Of a stretch of DNA of 64,000 bases, positions 8,679 to 17,921 are shown piece by piece; position 1 is the stretch's first letter, and each line of letters begins with the position of its first letter. A model generated the notes under the pieces. That model had not been told where the DNA came from. It worked only from the letters and a program-made list of their open reading frames with translations, and did no database searches. The stretch is taken from NCBI RefSeq assembly GCF_000374025.1, contig NZ_KB893195.1:124001-188000 (forward strand), written 5' to 3'. A program made the translations under genes and the position numbers. The DNA comes from Spirosoma panaciterrae DSM 21099 (lineage in GTDB: Bacteria; Bacteroidota; Bacteroidia; Cytophagales; Spirosomataceae).

Positions 8679-10832
8679 ATGCTCACCAGGCGATATTTTA
8701 CTTTTTTGCTCCTTATCAGACTGGGTGTAGGATCATTCGCTACAGCCCAATCGGCCAACTTTCAATGGCAATCTGTAGCCCCAGGCGTCTGGAAAGCCGT
8801 AGTGGGGCAGTCGGACCGAATTACGCCACTGGCCGTAGCAGGTATTACGCCCCGTATTGACCGCCTAAAATCGTTGGGCGAACCTCCATTCCCCAATGCG
8901 CTGGCTGGAAGTATCTATCAGTTAGTCGATGGAAAGACCTACCTACGCTTCCCGTTACAGAAGGAGGAGCAATTGTTTGGCTTAGGACTCAACTTCAAAA
9001 CCGTTCAGCAGCGAGGCCAAATCAAAACCCTGCACGTTGATCATTACAATGGAAAAGACAACGGACGAACCCATGCCCCGGTCCCTTTTTATGTGTCCAG
9101 CCTGGGATACGGTGTGCTTATCAACTCAGCGCGATACATTACCGTGTATGCTGGCACAGCCGTCCGAACCGATAGCCCGAATAGGCCGCCCGAAAAAGAC
9201 CGGAACACCCAACGTGACTGGAGCGCCCAGCCTTATTCCGATGCGGTCGAAATCCTGGTTCCGGCTTCCGGCACCGAAATCTATGTGTTTGCGGGGAAGT
9301 CGCCTATGGAGGTTGTTCAACGGTATAATCTCCACAATGGTGGAGGGGTTTTACCACCCAAATGGGGGCTGGGTTTCACGCATCGAACGCCAACGCTGTT
9401 TTCGGATAAGGAAATTCTGGCCGAAGTGGCCGATTTTGAAGCCAGAGGTTATCCGCTGAGCTTTGTCGGGCTGGAACCAGGCTGGCAATCGCGCTCCTAT
9501 CCGAATAGTTTTGTCTGGGACAGTACCCGGTTTCCAAAGCCCCAGCAATTTCTGGAAACCCTCCGGCAAAAGAACATACGGGCCAATTTATGGATCAACC
9601 CCTATGTTTCATCACACTCTCCAATTTATAAAGACGTTTTACCCTACACAGGCTCGCATATGGTTTGGGTTGGGCGCGTACCCGATTTTAGCCTGCCACA
9701 GCCACAGGCATTGTACAAGCAATTATTCACTCAGCAACACCTGTCGATGGGGATTTCGGGCTATAAGGTCGATGAAGTGGATGGATACGACAACTGGCTC
9801 TGGCCCGATGTGGCTACGTTTCCGTCGGGTATTCCAGCCGAGCAGATGCGGCAGATCTATGGATTGCAATTTCAGACGATGACCGATGCCTGGTTTCGGG
9901 AACGCAATCAGCGGACTTACGGGCTGGTTCGAGGGTCTAATGCCGGAGCTTCGGCTTTACCCTACGTCATTTACAACGACTACTACGACCACCACGATTT
10001 CATTACGGCCCTGTGTACCAGCAGTTTTATTGGCGTATTGTGGACCCCCGAAGCCCGCTCGTCCAAAACCTCGGAGGAATGGCTCCGGCGGATGCAGTCG
10101 GTCTGTTTTTCGCCAATGGCGATGCTCAATGCCTGGGCCGATGGCACTAAACCCTGGTCATTTACCGATGTAGCACAGGATGTGAAAGACGTTATGCAGT
10201 TGCGTATGCAGCTACTCCCCTACCTGTACACGACCTTCGCGCAATACCATTTTGACGGCAAACCGCCCATCCGCGCCGTGCATCTGGTAGATGGGTTTTC
10301 GACCGTTTCGCAAACGACGGAGGGTCGATTGAATTCAACCGATAACCCCTACGCCCTGGCGGCTACCAAAGACCTGAACGACCAGTTTATGCTTGGCGAT
10401 TATGTATTGGTAGCTCCCATGTTTGCCGGTCAAACCAAACGGGCGGTCTGGTTGCCTGCGGGCAAATGGTACGATTTCTATACCGGAAAATTGGCGGGCG
10501 AGGGGCAACTTATCGAGATCAGCCCCGGCCTTTCCCGTATACCCTTGTTTGTGAAAGATGGTGGAATCATTCCCATGCTTCCACCCCGGCTGCATACTCC
10601 CGACAGGCAGGAGGCCATTCCCCTCACAGTACGCCATTACGGAACGAAAGAAACAAGCTGGCCACTTTATGACGACGATGGCGAAACCTACGACTACAAC
10701 CGGGGCGTATTCACCTGGACACCGCTAACCGTGAAGCGCGACCAACAGGGTAAACTCGTTGGTAGCTGGACCCGACCCAATACGCCTGACTTTCATTATA
10801 CTACCATCAACTGGCAGTTTATGACGCCTTAA
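8679..10832 (+). CDS. Secreted glycoside hydrolase family 31 (alpha-glucosidase/alpha-xylosidase-like)
   Basis: GH31 enzymes are retaining alpha-glycosidases. The 717-residue protein has an N-terminal hydrophobic segment ending SFATAQ, consistent with a signal peptide. The N-terminal GH31 beta-sandwich contains FGLGLNF. The barrel starts near WGLGFTHR and holds the nucleophile region GYKVDEVDG with Asp365 as the probable nucleophile. The segment VIYNDYYDHHDF probably supplies the acid/base Asp. YTGKLAGEGQLIEIS and YDDDGETYDYNRG are typical of the C-terminal beta-domains. Substrate specificity is not readable from sequence. It is divergent from the amidohydrolase. Confidence 0.9.
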   Translation: MLTRRYFTFLLLIRLGVGSFATAQSANFQWQSVAPGVWKAVVGQSDRITPLAVAGITPRIDRLKSLGEPPFPNALAGSIYQLVDGKTYLRFPLQKEEQLFGLGLNFKTVQQRGQIKTLHVDHYNGKDNGRTHAPVPFYVSSLGYGVLINSARYITVYAGTAVRTDSPNRPPEKDRNTQRDWSAQPYSDAVEILVPASGTEIYVFAGKSPMEVVQRYNLHNGGGVLPPKWGLGFTHRTPTLFSDKEILAEVADFEARGYPLSFVGLEPGWQSRSYPNSFVWDSTRFPKPQQFLETLRQKNIRANLWINPYVSSHSPIYKDVLPYTGSHMVWVGRVPDFSLPQPQALYKQLFTQQHLSMGISGYKVDEVDGYDNWLWPDVATFPSGIPAEQMRQIYGLQFQTMTDAWFRERNQRTYGLVRGSNAGASALPYVIYNDYYDHHDFITALCTSSFIGVLWTPEARSSKTSEEWLRRMQSVCFSPMAMLNAWADGTKPWSFTDVAQDVKDVMQLRMQLLPYLYTTFAQYHFDGKPPIRAVHLVDGFSTVSQTTEGRLNSTDNPYALAATKDLNDQFMLGDYVLVAPMFAGQTKRAVWLPAGKWYDFYTGKLAGEGQLIEISPGLSRIPLFVKDGGIIPMLPPRLHTPDRQEAIPLTVRHYGTKETSWPLYDDDGETYDYNRGVFTWTPLTVKRDQQGKLVGSWTRPNTPDFHYTTINWQFMTP

Positions 10833-10912
10833 GCGTCTTTATCGTACATAACCAATGCTTGCTCTCTCTAACAAAATACCCGGCAATCCGCGTCAGAATC
10901 GTTATCTTTGTT

Positions 10913-10920
10913 GTTTCTAA
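10913..10920 (+). promoter_or_regulatory. -7 box TATCTTTG of the CDF transporter promoter
   Basis: An exact TAnnTTTG match lies 19 bp before the start codon at 10939, which would leave a leader of about 12 nt. No convincing -33 box is seen. Confidence 0.5.
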
Positions 10921-10938
10921 CAAGCTAAAAATGGCCTC

Positions 10939-11949
10939 ATGAGTGCCAGTCAACAAACGAAATACCGCTGGATGGGCATATCGCTGGGGCTGAGTATTAC
11001 CCTGCTGATTATTAAGTTCACGGCTTACTTCCTGACCTATTCGACAGCCATTCTGTCGGATGCTGTCGAATCGATTGTGAACGTGATTGCCAGCGGGTTC
11101 GCCTTCTACAGCATCTATCTGGCCGGGCAACCCCGCGATCTGAACCACCCGTACGGCCACGGAAAAATCGAGTTTTTGTCGTCTGGTTTCGAGGGAGCCA
11201 TGATCCTGTCGGCCGGGATTGTCATAGTCTGGCAGGCCATTCTGAGTTTTTTTGAACCCAAAGTACTAACCAACCTCGACTGGGGCTTTGCTCTGGTTGG
11301 TATTACGGCGGCTGCCAATGCGTTTGTTGGCTGGATGCTCATCCGATCGGGTCGGCAAACCGATTCGGCAGCGCTCACCGCCGATGGTAAACATCTGCTC
11401 ACGGATACATTCAGCAGTATTGTGGTCATGGTTGGCGTAGCCCTGGTGGCGCTGACGGGCCAGCACTGGATCGATAGTACACTGTCGTTAGGTATATCAC
11501 TGGTCATCATCTACAACGGGTTCCAGATTACCCGCCAGTCGGTAGCCCGGCTTATGGACGAAACCGACATCCCGACCATGAACCGGGTCGTTGAGTTGCT
11601 CAATACCAACCGGGATCGCCACTGGATCGATGTCCATAACTTACGCGTACAGAAATACGGAGCCGATCTCCATATCGACTGCCATCTCACCCTTCCGTAC
11701 TACTGGGAGCTGACCAGGGTACACGATGAAGTACACCATTTTGAGGATACGCTGAAGGAGGGTTTTGAGGCTGAGGTAGAAATTTTTGTACACACCGATC
11801 CGTGTATGCAGGACTGTTGCCAGTACTGCCAGGTGGCCAACTGCCCGGTGCGGGGATCAGCTTTTATGGGTGACGTAGAATGGACGGCCGAAAATCTGCA
11901 ACTAAATCAAAAGCATTTTGTGCCGCCAACGGTACTTACCAACCCCTGA
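10939..11949 (+). CDS. Cation diffusion facilitator (CDF) metal exporter
   Basis: CDF proteins are inner-membrane proton antiporters that export zinc, iron, manganese or similar divalent metals. The 336-residue protein has about six membrane helices. The TM2 metal-site region reads LSDAVES and the TM5 region HLLTDTFSS, an HxxxD motif. A cytoplasmic C-terminal domain follows (DVHNLRVQKYGADLHIDCHL). Beyond it is an extra tail rich in cysteine, DPCMQDCCQYCQVANCPV, with five Cys. This could bind metal, but that is inference. The metal specificity is unknown. Confidence 0.92.
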   Translation: MSASQQTKYRWMGISLGLSITLLIIKFTAYFLTYSTAILSDAVESIVNVIASGFAFYSIYLAGQPRDLNHPYGHGKIEFLSSGFEGAMILSAGIVIVWQAILSFFEPKVLTNLDWGFALVGITAAANAFVGWMLIRSGRQTDSAALTADGKHLLTDTFSSIVVMVGVALVALTGQHWIDSTLSLGISLVIIYNGFQITRQSVARLMDETDIPTMNRVVELLNTNRDRHWIDVHNLRVQKYGADLHIDCHLTLPYYWELTRVHDEVHHFEDTLKEGFEAEVEIFVHTDPCMQDCCQYCQVANCPVRGSAFMGDVEWTAENLQLNQKHFVPPTVLTNP

Positions 11950-11963
11950 CTGTTTCGTGTTAC

Positions 11964-12626
11964 TCAGGAAGTAAGCAAATTTCGCAAAGCAAGGATATTT
12001 GCCGCTTCGTCAAACACAGCCCGAACCGGAATGGCAAAGCCCGCAACCGCATAACTACTGATTGTATCTTTCAGGCCAAACGTACCAGCAAGAGCATATT
12101 CCAGCGTATCGTCATCAATACCATATTGCTCAATGGTTCGACGTAACGGGTCGACAATCCAGTACTCAGCAATGCCGTGAGCCGCATAATCAGCAAATTT
12201 GATCTCGCGGTCAATTTTTTCGGTACTCTTTGATAACACTTCTACCACCAGATCAGGAGCGGGATAGTAGAGTTGATCGGGCATAATCTGCGCAGCTTTG
12301 GCTGACCCAAAATAACAAATATCTGGCTCATAACTATTGCGGGTTAGCTCAACCAGTGCTTTTTCAGCCCGGACATATCCCAGTTGGTGGTCGTCCACAT
12401 AGATGCTTAATAGTCGAGCCAATAGTAGCATTGCCGAGTTGTGGCGGTCCAGGGCTGGCGAATGCACCACAACTTCCCCATTGATAAACTCGGCTTTTTT
12501 ATCTTCATCCAGCCATTCGTAAAAGGCACGTCGTTTATGGCGCTCTTCATCCAGAATGGCCTGCACTTTTTGCAAAATAAGCGGAGCCTGAGGGGTATCT
12601 AAAATTTGCAGCAGTAGTTCAGACAT
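11964..12626 (-). CDS. Uma2 family (DUF820) putative endonuclease
   Basis: Uma2 proteins have a PD-(D/E)XK nuclease fold and are highly multiplied in Cytophagales and cyanobacteria; their cellular role is not known. The 220-residue protein shows the family core EPDICYFG, then PDLVVEVLSKST and later GIAEYWIVDP, which carry the presumed catalytic Asp, Glu and Lys-containing region. It is convergent with the CDF gene, with only 14 bp between the stops. A TACCTTTG -7 box lies just upstream. A second, diverged Uma2 protein is encoded at 27598. Confidence 0.88.
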   Translation of the reverse strand: MSELLLQILDTPQAPLILQKVQAILDEERHKRRAFYEWLDEDKKAEFINGEVVVHSPALDRHNSAMLLLARLLSIYVDDHQLGYVRAEKALVELTRNSYEPDICYFGSAKAAQIMPDQLYYPAPDLVVEVLSKSTEKIDREIKFADYAAHGIAEYWIVDPLRRTIEQYGIDDDTLEYALAGTFGLKDTISSYAVAGFAIPVRAVFDEAANILALRNLLTS

Positions 12627-12645
12627 GGCCTTGGCGGGTGTTTAC

Positions 12646-12653
12646 CAAAGGTA
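12646..12653 (-). promoter_or_regulatory. -7 box TACCTTTG of the Uma2 gene promoter
   Basis: The minus strand reads TACCTTTG, an exact TAnnTTTG match 20 bp upstream of the start at 12626. Confidence 0.5.
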
Positions 12654-12692
12654 ACGATTTATCGGCTGATTCTATACAACCACAACCCGCTA

Positions 12693-15122
12693 TTACCAGT
12701 TAAAATTCCAGCTTATCGACGGAACGATCGTCCCGAAAACGGATAGCTGATAGCTTTTCGTTGTGGTGTTTACGCGCTGAAAATAAATCGAATAAGGATT
12801 TTTACGAGCATAGACATTATAAAACGAAAAGGCCCAGTTGCTGTATCGACGCTGCCCCGGCGTTCGTCGGCCGTCTTTTGTAAAGGATACATCCAGTCGA
12901 TGGTAATCGGGAATCCGGTCAATGTTTCGCTGCGAATAATCCAGTACCTTGGTACCATTGAGTCGGTATGTGCCATCCGGATAGGTAGTGGGCCGCCCAC
13001 TGGTATAGACGAAGTTGGTCCCGAACGTCCAGCCCCGGCTCCATTTCCACTGGGTAGCGATGGTCAGGTTATGCGGCCGGTCGAAGGTAGATGGATACCA
13101 GTCTCCGCCATTGATCTGCACACTGGCATAAGGGCTTGGCACCCGAGCCAGTGTACGCGAGTAGGTGTACGCAACTAAGCCAGTCAGCAGACCACGCGTT
13201 TTCTGAATGCTGACTTCCACGCCATAGGCTCGCCCCTGCGCTCGTAATAAGTCGGCATCCAGCGCCGGATTGAGGAGTAAAGTCGCCCCGTTGCGGTACT
13301 CGACCAGGTTTTCAAGGGTTTTATGATACACCTCAATGGAGGTTTCAAGCGCATTATCCGAAAAGTTACGAAAGTAGCCCAGTGCAAACTGATCGGCAAC
13401 TTGCGGAGGCACCAGCGCATCGCTCACTTTCCAGAAATCGACAGGCGAAATGGCGGTTGTATTTGAAATCAGGTGCAGGTACTGCCGAGTCCGGTTGTAG
13501 CTGATTTTCAGCGAGCTATTCTGATCCAGATTCGCCCGGATCGTCAGTCGGGGTTCCCAGCCCCTGTATTGCGCCAGCGGCTGCCCGCGCCCAAAGTGTA
13601 AGGTATCGGTTATACTCTCGCGGGTTCGGGGCTGCCCTTCGGTATAGGTATAGGCCACTCCCGGCCCTACATTGGTAAACTGTGCATACCGGATACCCGC
13701 CTGCACTGACAGCACGCGGGTAGGCGTCCACTCTTCCGACACATACCCTGCCCATTCGCGAGCCTGTTCGGTCGGCAAGGTTAAGCGGATGATGTTTGAA
13801 TTAGCGCCCGTTGGGCTGATAGCTCCCGGCAACAACTGGTAGCCCGTCAACGAGCCGCCAAACTCAACCCGGTGAGCTGCCGTAGGTGTCCATAGTCCAT
13901 CAAAACGGGCGTCCCGTTGGCGAATGGTCGACTGATAGCGGTAGGTGTTGGCGAATGTCAGCCCGTCCAGAAAGAACTGATACTCACTTTGGGTAGCATT
14001 CAGGTTAAATGAAAGTTTAGGGTTCAATCGCTGACTCCAGCGAGCCGTAAAAAGGGTCGATTGGGTAGTGTAAAGGGTGTCCTGCGGAAATTTGAAGGTA
14101 TCATAGCTTCGATAGACCGTCGCTGACACCTGGCTGTTTTCGTTAATGCGGTACGTCAGTCGGCCATTCAGATCGTAGAAAAATGCCCGGTCTTTATTGG
14201 TTGGAGCCGGGAATAGCCCAAGTATAAATGACGGATAGGCGATTCGTCCGCCCGCCAGAAACGTTAGTTTTTTATTCCGGGTGGCGGGCCCCTGCACCAG
14301 CAATCGACTGGTCAATAAACCAATACCCCCATTTACACTGATCCGTTCCGTTTCGCCCGCTTTGGTATTCATCAGCAATAAAGACGACAATCGGCCGCCA
14401 TAAGCAGCCGGAATGCCACCTTTGTAAAGCGTTACGTCTTGTATGGCATCGGCATTGAGGTTGCTCAGCAGCCCCAGCATATGGCTGGTGTTGAACAAGG
14501 GCGCTCCATCCAGCAGTACCAGATTCTGGTCGGTGCGTCCTCCACGCACATTGAAACCACCTGCGCCCTCTCCTACTGTACTGACGCCGGGTTGCAAGGT
14601 CAACGCTTTCATAATATCGACCTCGCCAAATACCACCGGAATGTTACGCAGGTTTTTCATGTCGAGCCGCACCACACTCATCTGCGTAGCCGATACATTG
14701 GCATCGGGCGTCCGGCCGGTTACATTCACTTCGTCGAGTTGGCGCGTATCCGGGTTTAGGGCCACTTCCATCCGTATCGTATTCCGTCCAACCTCCAGAA
14801 ACCGGCTCCGCGAATAATATCCAACCGCCGAAAAAGTCAGATTATAGGCACCGGGCAACACCTGCATACTAAAAGCGCCTGTACTGTCGGTAGTGGTGCC
14901 TGCCCCCTGCTTTTTATCATAAACCGATGCGTTGGCTATCGGCTTACCCGTTACCCCATCGTTGACTTGCCCATAAACACGAAATCGAATCTGAGCCTGC
15001 ACAACACAGGTATAGAAGCCAAGCAAGACCAGTAGTCCCCAGCGGGCAACTTTTCTTTCAGCCGTTGCAGCAGGAAGTCTACATCCTGAAAACACAGCCC
15101 TGCGTTTTGTCTGGTTTACCAT
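12693..15122 (-). CDS. TonB-dependent outer-membrane receptor with CarboxypepD_reg-like domain
   Basis: The protein is an outer-membrane beta-barrel that imports a ligand using TonB energy. Its 809 residues begin with a charged stretch and a hydrophobic segment ending VVQAQ, a probable signal peptide. A carboxypeptidase-regulatory-like domain follows (VNDGVTGKPIANASVYDKK), then the plug domain (VDIMKALTLQPGV, GFNVRGGRTDQNLVLLDGAP) and a barrel of about 550 residues ending in SISWNFNW. The ATG overlaps the stop codon of the DUF4249 gene by 7 nt, so the two are translationally coupled. It is the last gene of a three-gene operon with two lipoproteins. The ligand is unknown; nothing nearby points to a siderophore or a glycan. 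Confidence 0.92.
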   Translation of the reverse strand: MVNQTKRRAVFSGCRLPAATAERKVARWGLLVLLGFYTCVVQAQIRFRVYGQVNDGVTGKPIANASVYDKKQGAGTTTDSTGAFSMQVLPGAYNLTFSAVGYYSRSRFLEVGRNTIRMEVALNPDTRQLDEVNVTGRTPDANVSATQMSVVRLDMKNLRNIPVVFGEVDIMKALTLQPGVSTVGEGAGGFNVRGGRTDQNLVLLDGAPLFNTSHMLGLLSNLNADAIQDVTLYKGGIPAAYGGRLSSLLLMNTKAGETERISVNGGIGLLTSRLLVQGPATRNKKLTFLAGGRIAYPSFILGLFPAPTNKDRAFFYDLNGRLTYRINENSQVSATVYRSYDTFKFPQDTLYTTQSTLFTARWSQRLNPKLSFNLNATQSEYQFFLDGLTFANTYRYQSTIRQRDARFDGLWTPTAAHRVEFGGSLTGYQLLPGAISPTGANSNIIRLTLPTEQAREWAGYVSEEWTPTRVLSVQAGIRYAQFTNVGPGVAYTYTEGQPRTRESITDTLHFGRGQPLAQYRGWEPRLTIRANLDQNSSLKISYNRTRQYLHLISNTTAISPVDFWKVSDALVPPQVADQFALGYFRNFSDNALETSIEVYHKTLENLVEYRNGATLLLNPALDADLLRAQGRAYGVEVSIQKTRGLLTGLVAYTYSRTLARVPSPYASVQINGGDWYPSTFDRPHNLTIATQWKWSRGWTFGTNFVYTSGRPTTYPDGTYRLNGTKVLDYSQRNIDRIPDYHRLDVSFTKDGRRTPGQRRYSNWAFSFYNVYARKNPYSIYFQRVNTTTKSYQLSVFGTIVPSISWNFNW

Positions 15123-16156
15123 CCTGCTGGTGCGTCTAGTTGATACTGCGGAAAATTTCCTCCGCAGTCGCCGGGTGGAATAAAGGATTTGTTCAGGCGA
15201 TTGAGGAACTTATCATAGCCAATCGTATCGCCTGGAATAACCAGCCGTTGTTTACTAATGGCCGAAGCCCCAAAATACCCCAATGCCAGTACGGTCGTAT
15301 CGGCCTGTAGATGCACATTACCTTCAATAGAAGCCGGTTGAGGGTCGAACAAGGAACCTGTACGACTACGCTGCTCTTCAAAATGGGTCCAGTATTGATA
15401 AGCTGCCCGGCTCAGGGAATATTGCCTGACCTCAACATATTGCCTGCCGACGGCATAGACTGGCGAATTGAACACCGAGCGGTGGCTGATGCGGTTGCCA
15501 TTGATCAGCGCATCGGATAATACACTGGTCAACTGACTAAAGTAAGGCACCCAGCAGGAACAAGTGCTACAGAGTGTCAGAGCACCAACAGGGGGGTGTT
15601 TGGGGTCGTAGCTCGTCCAGCGTGGTACATAACTATAAGTCGACCACCGATAATAATTTCCCAGTATGGCCGGGTCCTGGGTATCGATCAGAACATTGTA
15701 CAGGTCAGGCTGACCCGAATACCCATCCGACTGCCGATACTCAGCATAAACCCGTTCGATAGGCGCTACAGGTGCCAGCAGCTCCGGTGAGGAAACATAG
15801 ATACGGCCGTCGGGTAGGACAATCTTCAACGTATACCGATGACCTGGCTGACCTCGAAAAGCCGGATCGCGCACCCAGTAATACGAAGGCAGCAGCGGGT
15901 CCTGTTCCAGCGTTACAGTTCGCTCGCCATTATCCGTAATCGTAACGACGGCCCCATTGATTATCAGTTCTTCCGGAAAAAGGTTACCCGACGAATAGGT
16001 TCCTGAAAAAGTCAGTTTGATCGGATAGGGTGGCGCTTCATCCGTAATGAATCCATCCACCACCAGGCGGGGTTCTACCTGACGAATCGGTAATTGCACC
16101 TCATCCACACAGGCGATCAGGAATATAAAAACACCAGCTAGTAACAGGTTTCGCAT
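15116..16156 (-). CDS. DUF4249 lipoprotein, TonB-receptor partner
   Basis: DUF4249 proteins are Bacteroidota lipoproteins usually encoded beside a TonB-dependent receptor, as here; their precise function is not known. The 346-residue protein has a lipoprotein signal with the lipobox LIAC. The family-typical start VEPRLVVDGFITDEAPPYPIKL is followed by beta-rich sequence, including VVTITDNGERTVTLEQD and HRYTLKI. A cysteine-containing stretch, LTLCSTCSCWVPYF, lies in the middle. Its stop overlaps the receptor start. It is probably anchored to the outer membrane and assists ligand capture or uptake by the barrel. Confidence 0.9.
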   Translation of the reverse strand: MRNLLLAGVFIFLIACVDEVQLPIRQVEPRLVVDGFITDEAPPYPIKLTFSGTYSSGNLFPEELIINGAVVTITDNGERTVTLEQDPLLPSYYWVRDPAFRGQPGHRYTLKIVLPDGRIYVSSPELLAPVAPIERVYAEYRQSDGYSGQPDLYNVLIDTQDPAILGNYYRWSTYSYVPRWTSYDPKHPPVGALTLCSTCSCWVPYFSQLTSVLSDALINGNRISHRSVFNSPVYAVGRQYVEVRQYSLSRAAYQYWTHFEEQRSRTGSLFDPQPASIEGNVHLQADTTVLALGYFGASAISKQRLVIPGDTIGYDKFLNRLNKSFIPPGDCGGNFPQYQLDAPAGW

Positions 16157-16216
16157 ATATCAATAACAAACAGGTCAATACTACCAGGGCATCCTACGCT
16201 TTTCACGATCAGCGAA

Positions 16217-17536
16217 TTAGGGAGCGAACCCCCAGAAGTCGGTACAGCCCACCAGCCTATGACCCGGCGCCCCGACCTCCGTCTGGCTTTCGTATCCCCA
16301 ACCTAAATACGCCCGCTTAGGCCCGCTCCACACCACCAGATAGCGATTACCCTGCCCCGGATAGTCCGTCAGATATTGCCATTTGTCTGTAGCGGGATCA
16401 TACTGCCAGATGTCACGCAGACCACGCTGATCGGTAGCAGTGCCTAAGCCAAAGTATCCTTTTCCATTCACCGAAAACGCAATGCCCCTCGATCGCTGTG
16501 TACCCGGGAAATCCGCTTTCCGAGTCCAGGTGTCCTTCTGCGAATCGTAGGCGAATACATGAGGTTGGCTTCCCAACACCTGATTGACCACATAGCCCGT
16601 TTCGCCCAGGCTAAACGTCGCCATAATCCCTGGTTTTTCGGGCAGGGGAGCACGGGCTTCCTGCTCGAACTGGGCATAAATACCACGCATGGCCGGTGAG
16701 CCATTATTGGTCAGAAAAAACGCCCATTCGGTGGTGGTAAAATATACCACTTCGCCATCTTCGCCCTGATAATATGGAAATACCCGACTGGCTCCGGCCG
16801 GAAAAATGGCGTATAAATCCCGTGAATAAATGTATTTATCAGGAAACAGATCGTCGGTCTGGTAGCCCATACCGTAAAAATAGGCCCGATCCGTATTGTG
16901 ATAATAGAGCACGTACTCGACCAGCCCCCGTCGCAGTGTCAGATAAGGCGGAGTATAATCGTACCAGGTATTTAGCTCATAATTAAACAAGGCACGCTGC
17001 CAGGTTTCGGCATCCACATACCGCGTGACCTGTACGGTGCTGCCCGACCGATCCAGATCCGAAACGAAGCTGACAATCGACCCGGTAAAATCCCCACTAT
17101 TGAACGGCAACTGAGCCAGTCGCTTCCAGGGGTTATAGGCCGTATGTTTATAGGTCCGCTCAAGGGTAAGGGTATCTTTCTGGTTATAGCGATAACCAAG
17201 CCGTAGCGTATAGGTTTCTCCCGCAACTACTCCCGACAGGCGGAATACTAACAGCGTAAACGGATCATACACTTGCTCATCGCCTGAGGTTAATGTTACC
17301 CCTGTACCGGATGCCGCCTGGGCTGTCAGCCGCCAGTCGGTTGGTTTAATGGCTGAGGTCAGCTTCACGATCACTTCGGCAGTTGTCGATCCGGTTGGTT
17401 GTACCGATACCAGGGCTGCCTGCGACGGCAATACCACTTTTGTGTTAACAATTTGGGCCGGTTCGGGTGCTTTTGAACGGCAGGTCATCAAAAACACAGC
17501 TAGCCCTGGCAGCCACCAACTAAACCGTTTATTCAC
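16217..17536 (-). CDS. Kelch-repeat-like lipoprotein with IPT/TIG-like N-terminus
   Basis: This 439-residue protein is the first gene of the operon with DUF4249 and the TonB receptor. It has a lipoprotein signal with lipobox LMTC. The part at about residues 35-140 is an Ig-like fold rich in Thr and Val. The C-terminal half contains Kelch-like blades, for example DSQKDTWTRKADFPG, GKGYFGLGTA and WQYDPATDKWQYLTDYPG. Kelch propellers bind proteins or glycans. A surface-exposed ligand-binding role is a reasonable inference. The gap to DUF4249 is 60 bp, and no TAnnTTTG box was found upstream. Confidence 0.8.
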   Translation of the reverse strand: MNKRFSWWLPGLAVFLMTCRSKAPEPAQIVNTKVVLPSQAALVSVQPTGSTTAEVIVKLTSAIKPTDWRLTAQAASGTGVTLTSGDEQVYDPFTLLVFRLSGVVAGETYTLRLGYRYNQKDTLTLERTYKHTAYNPWKRLAQLPFNSGDFTGSIVSFVSDLDRSGSTVQVTRYVDAETWQRALFNYELNTWYDYTPPYLTLRRGLVEYVLYYHNTDRAYFYGMGYQTDDLFPDKYIYSRDLYAIFPAGASRVFPYYQGEDGEVVYFTTTEWAFFLTNNGSPAMRGIYAQFEQEARAPLPEKPGIMATFSLGETGYVVNQVLGSQPHVFAYDSQKDTWTRKADFPGTQRSRGIAFSVNGKGYFGLGTATDQRGLRDIWQYDPATDKWQYLTDYPGQGNRYLVVWSGPKRAYLGWGYESQTEVGAPGHRLVGCTDFWGFAP

Positions 17537-17719
17537 AGGAAGGTGTTAGATATATGATCGTTATGCAATATAGAGCATGGAATAGAATGATTCGTACTAA
17601 AATAATTTTTTCTTTATCGAAATAGTTGTATTAAATCTTTTTATTTACCAATTTTGACTCACTTGCCGCTGACACGGCATCCACCATTGCTTTTTTCAAT
17701 TCAGGTTGTATTCAATAGG

Positions 17720-17757
17720 AAAGGCTGGCCGCACTACGACCAGCCTTTTTATTTTGA
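17720..17757 (+). terminator. Orphan intrinsic terminator in the 385-bp gap before the YheT gene
   Basis: A 9-bp stem (AAAGGCTGG pairing with CCAGCCTTT) and an 11-nt loop are followed by a T-rich tail on the plus strand. No plus-strand gene ends before it: the gene to the left is divergent and the gene to the right starts 165 bp later. The rest of the gap (17537-17719) is AT-rich and holds no open frame that I can support. Confidence 0.6.
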
Positions 17758-17866
17758 CACGTTCACATTCTTTCATTGTCTAGTTACTATCAATAGCGAA
17801 TTGGCAATAGAATCCGGCAAATTGTAAAAGAAAGTGAACCAATCGCCCTATTTTTTTGAATTTAGC

Positions 17867-17897
17867 AGGGTTCTAAGCCTTAGAACCCTTACCTTTG
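17867..17897 (+). promoter_or_regulatory. Palindromic operator candidate plus -7 box upstream of the YheT gene
   Basis: A perfect 10-bp inverted repeat with a 3-nt centre (AGGGTTCTAA at 867-876 and TTAGAACCCT at 880-889 of this kilobase) is immediately followed by TACCTTTG at 17890-17897, an exact TAnnTTTG match. The palindrome fills the space where the polymerase would contact the promoter, so it could be a repressor site. The start codon follows 24 bp later. Confidence 0.5.
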
Positions 17898-17921
17898 CGG
17901 CTTCAATCGCCCGCGTGTGCA

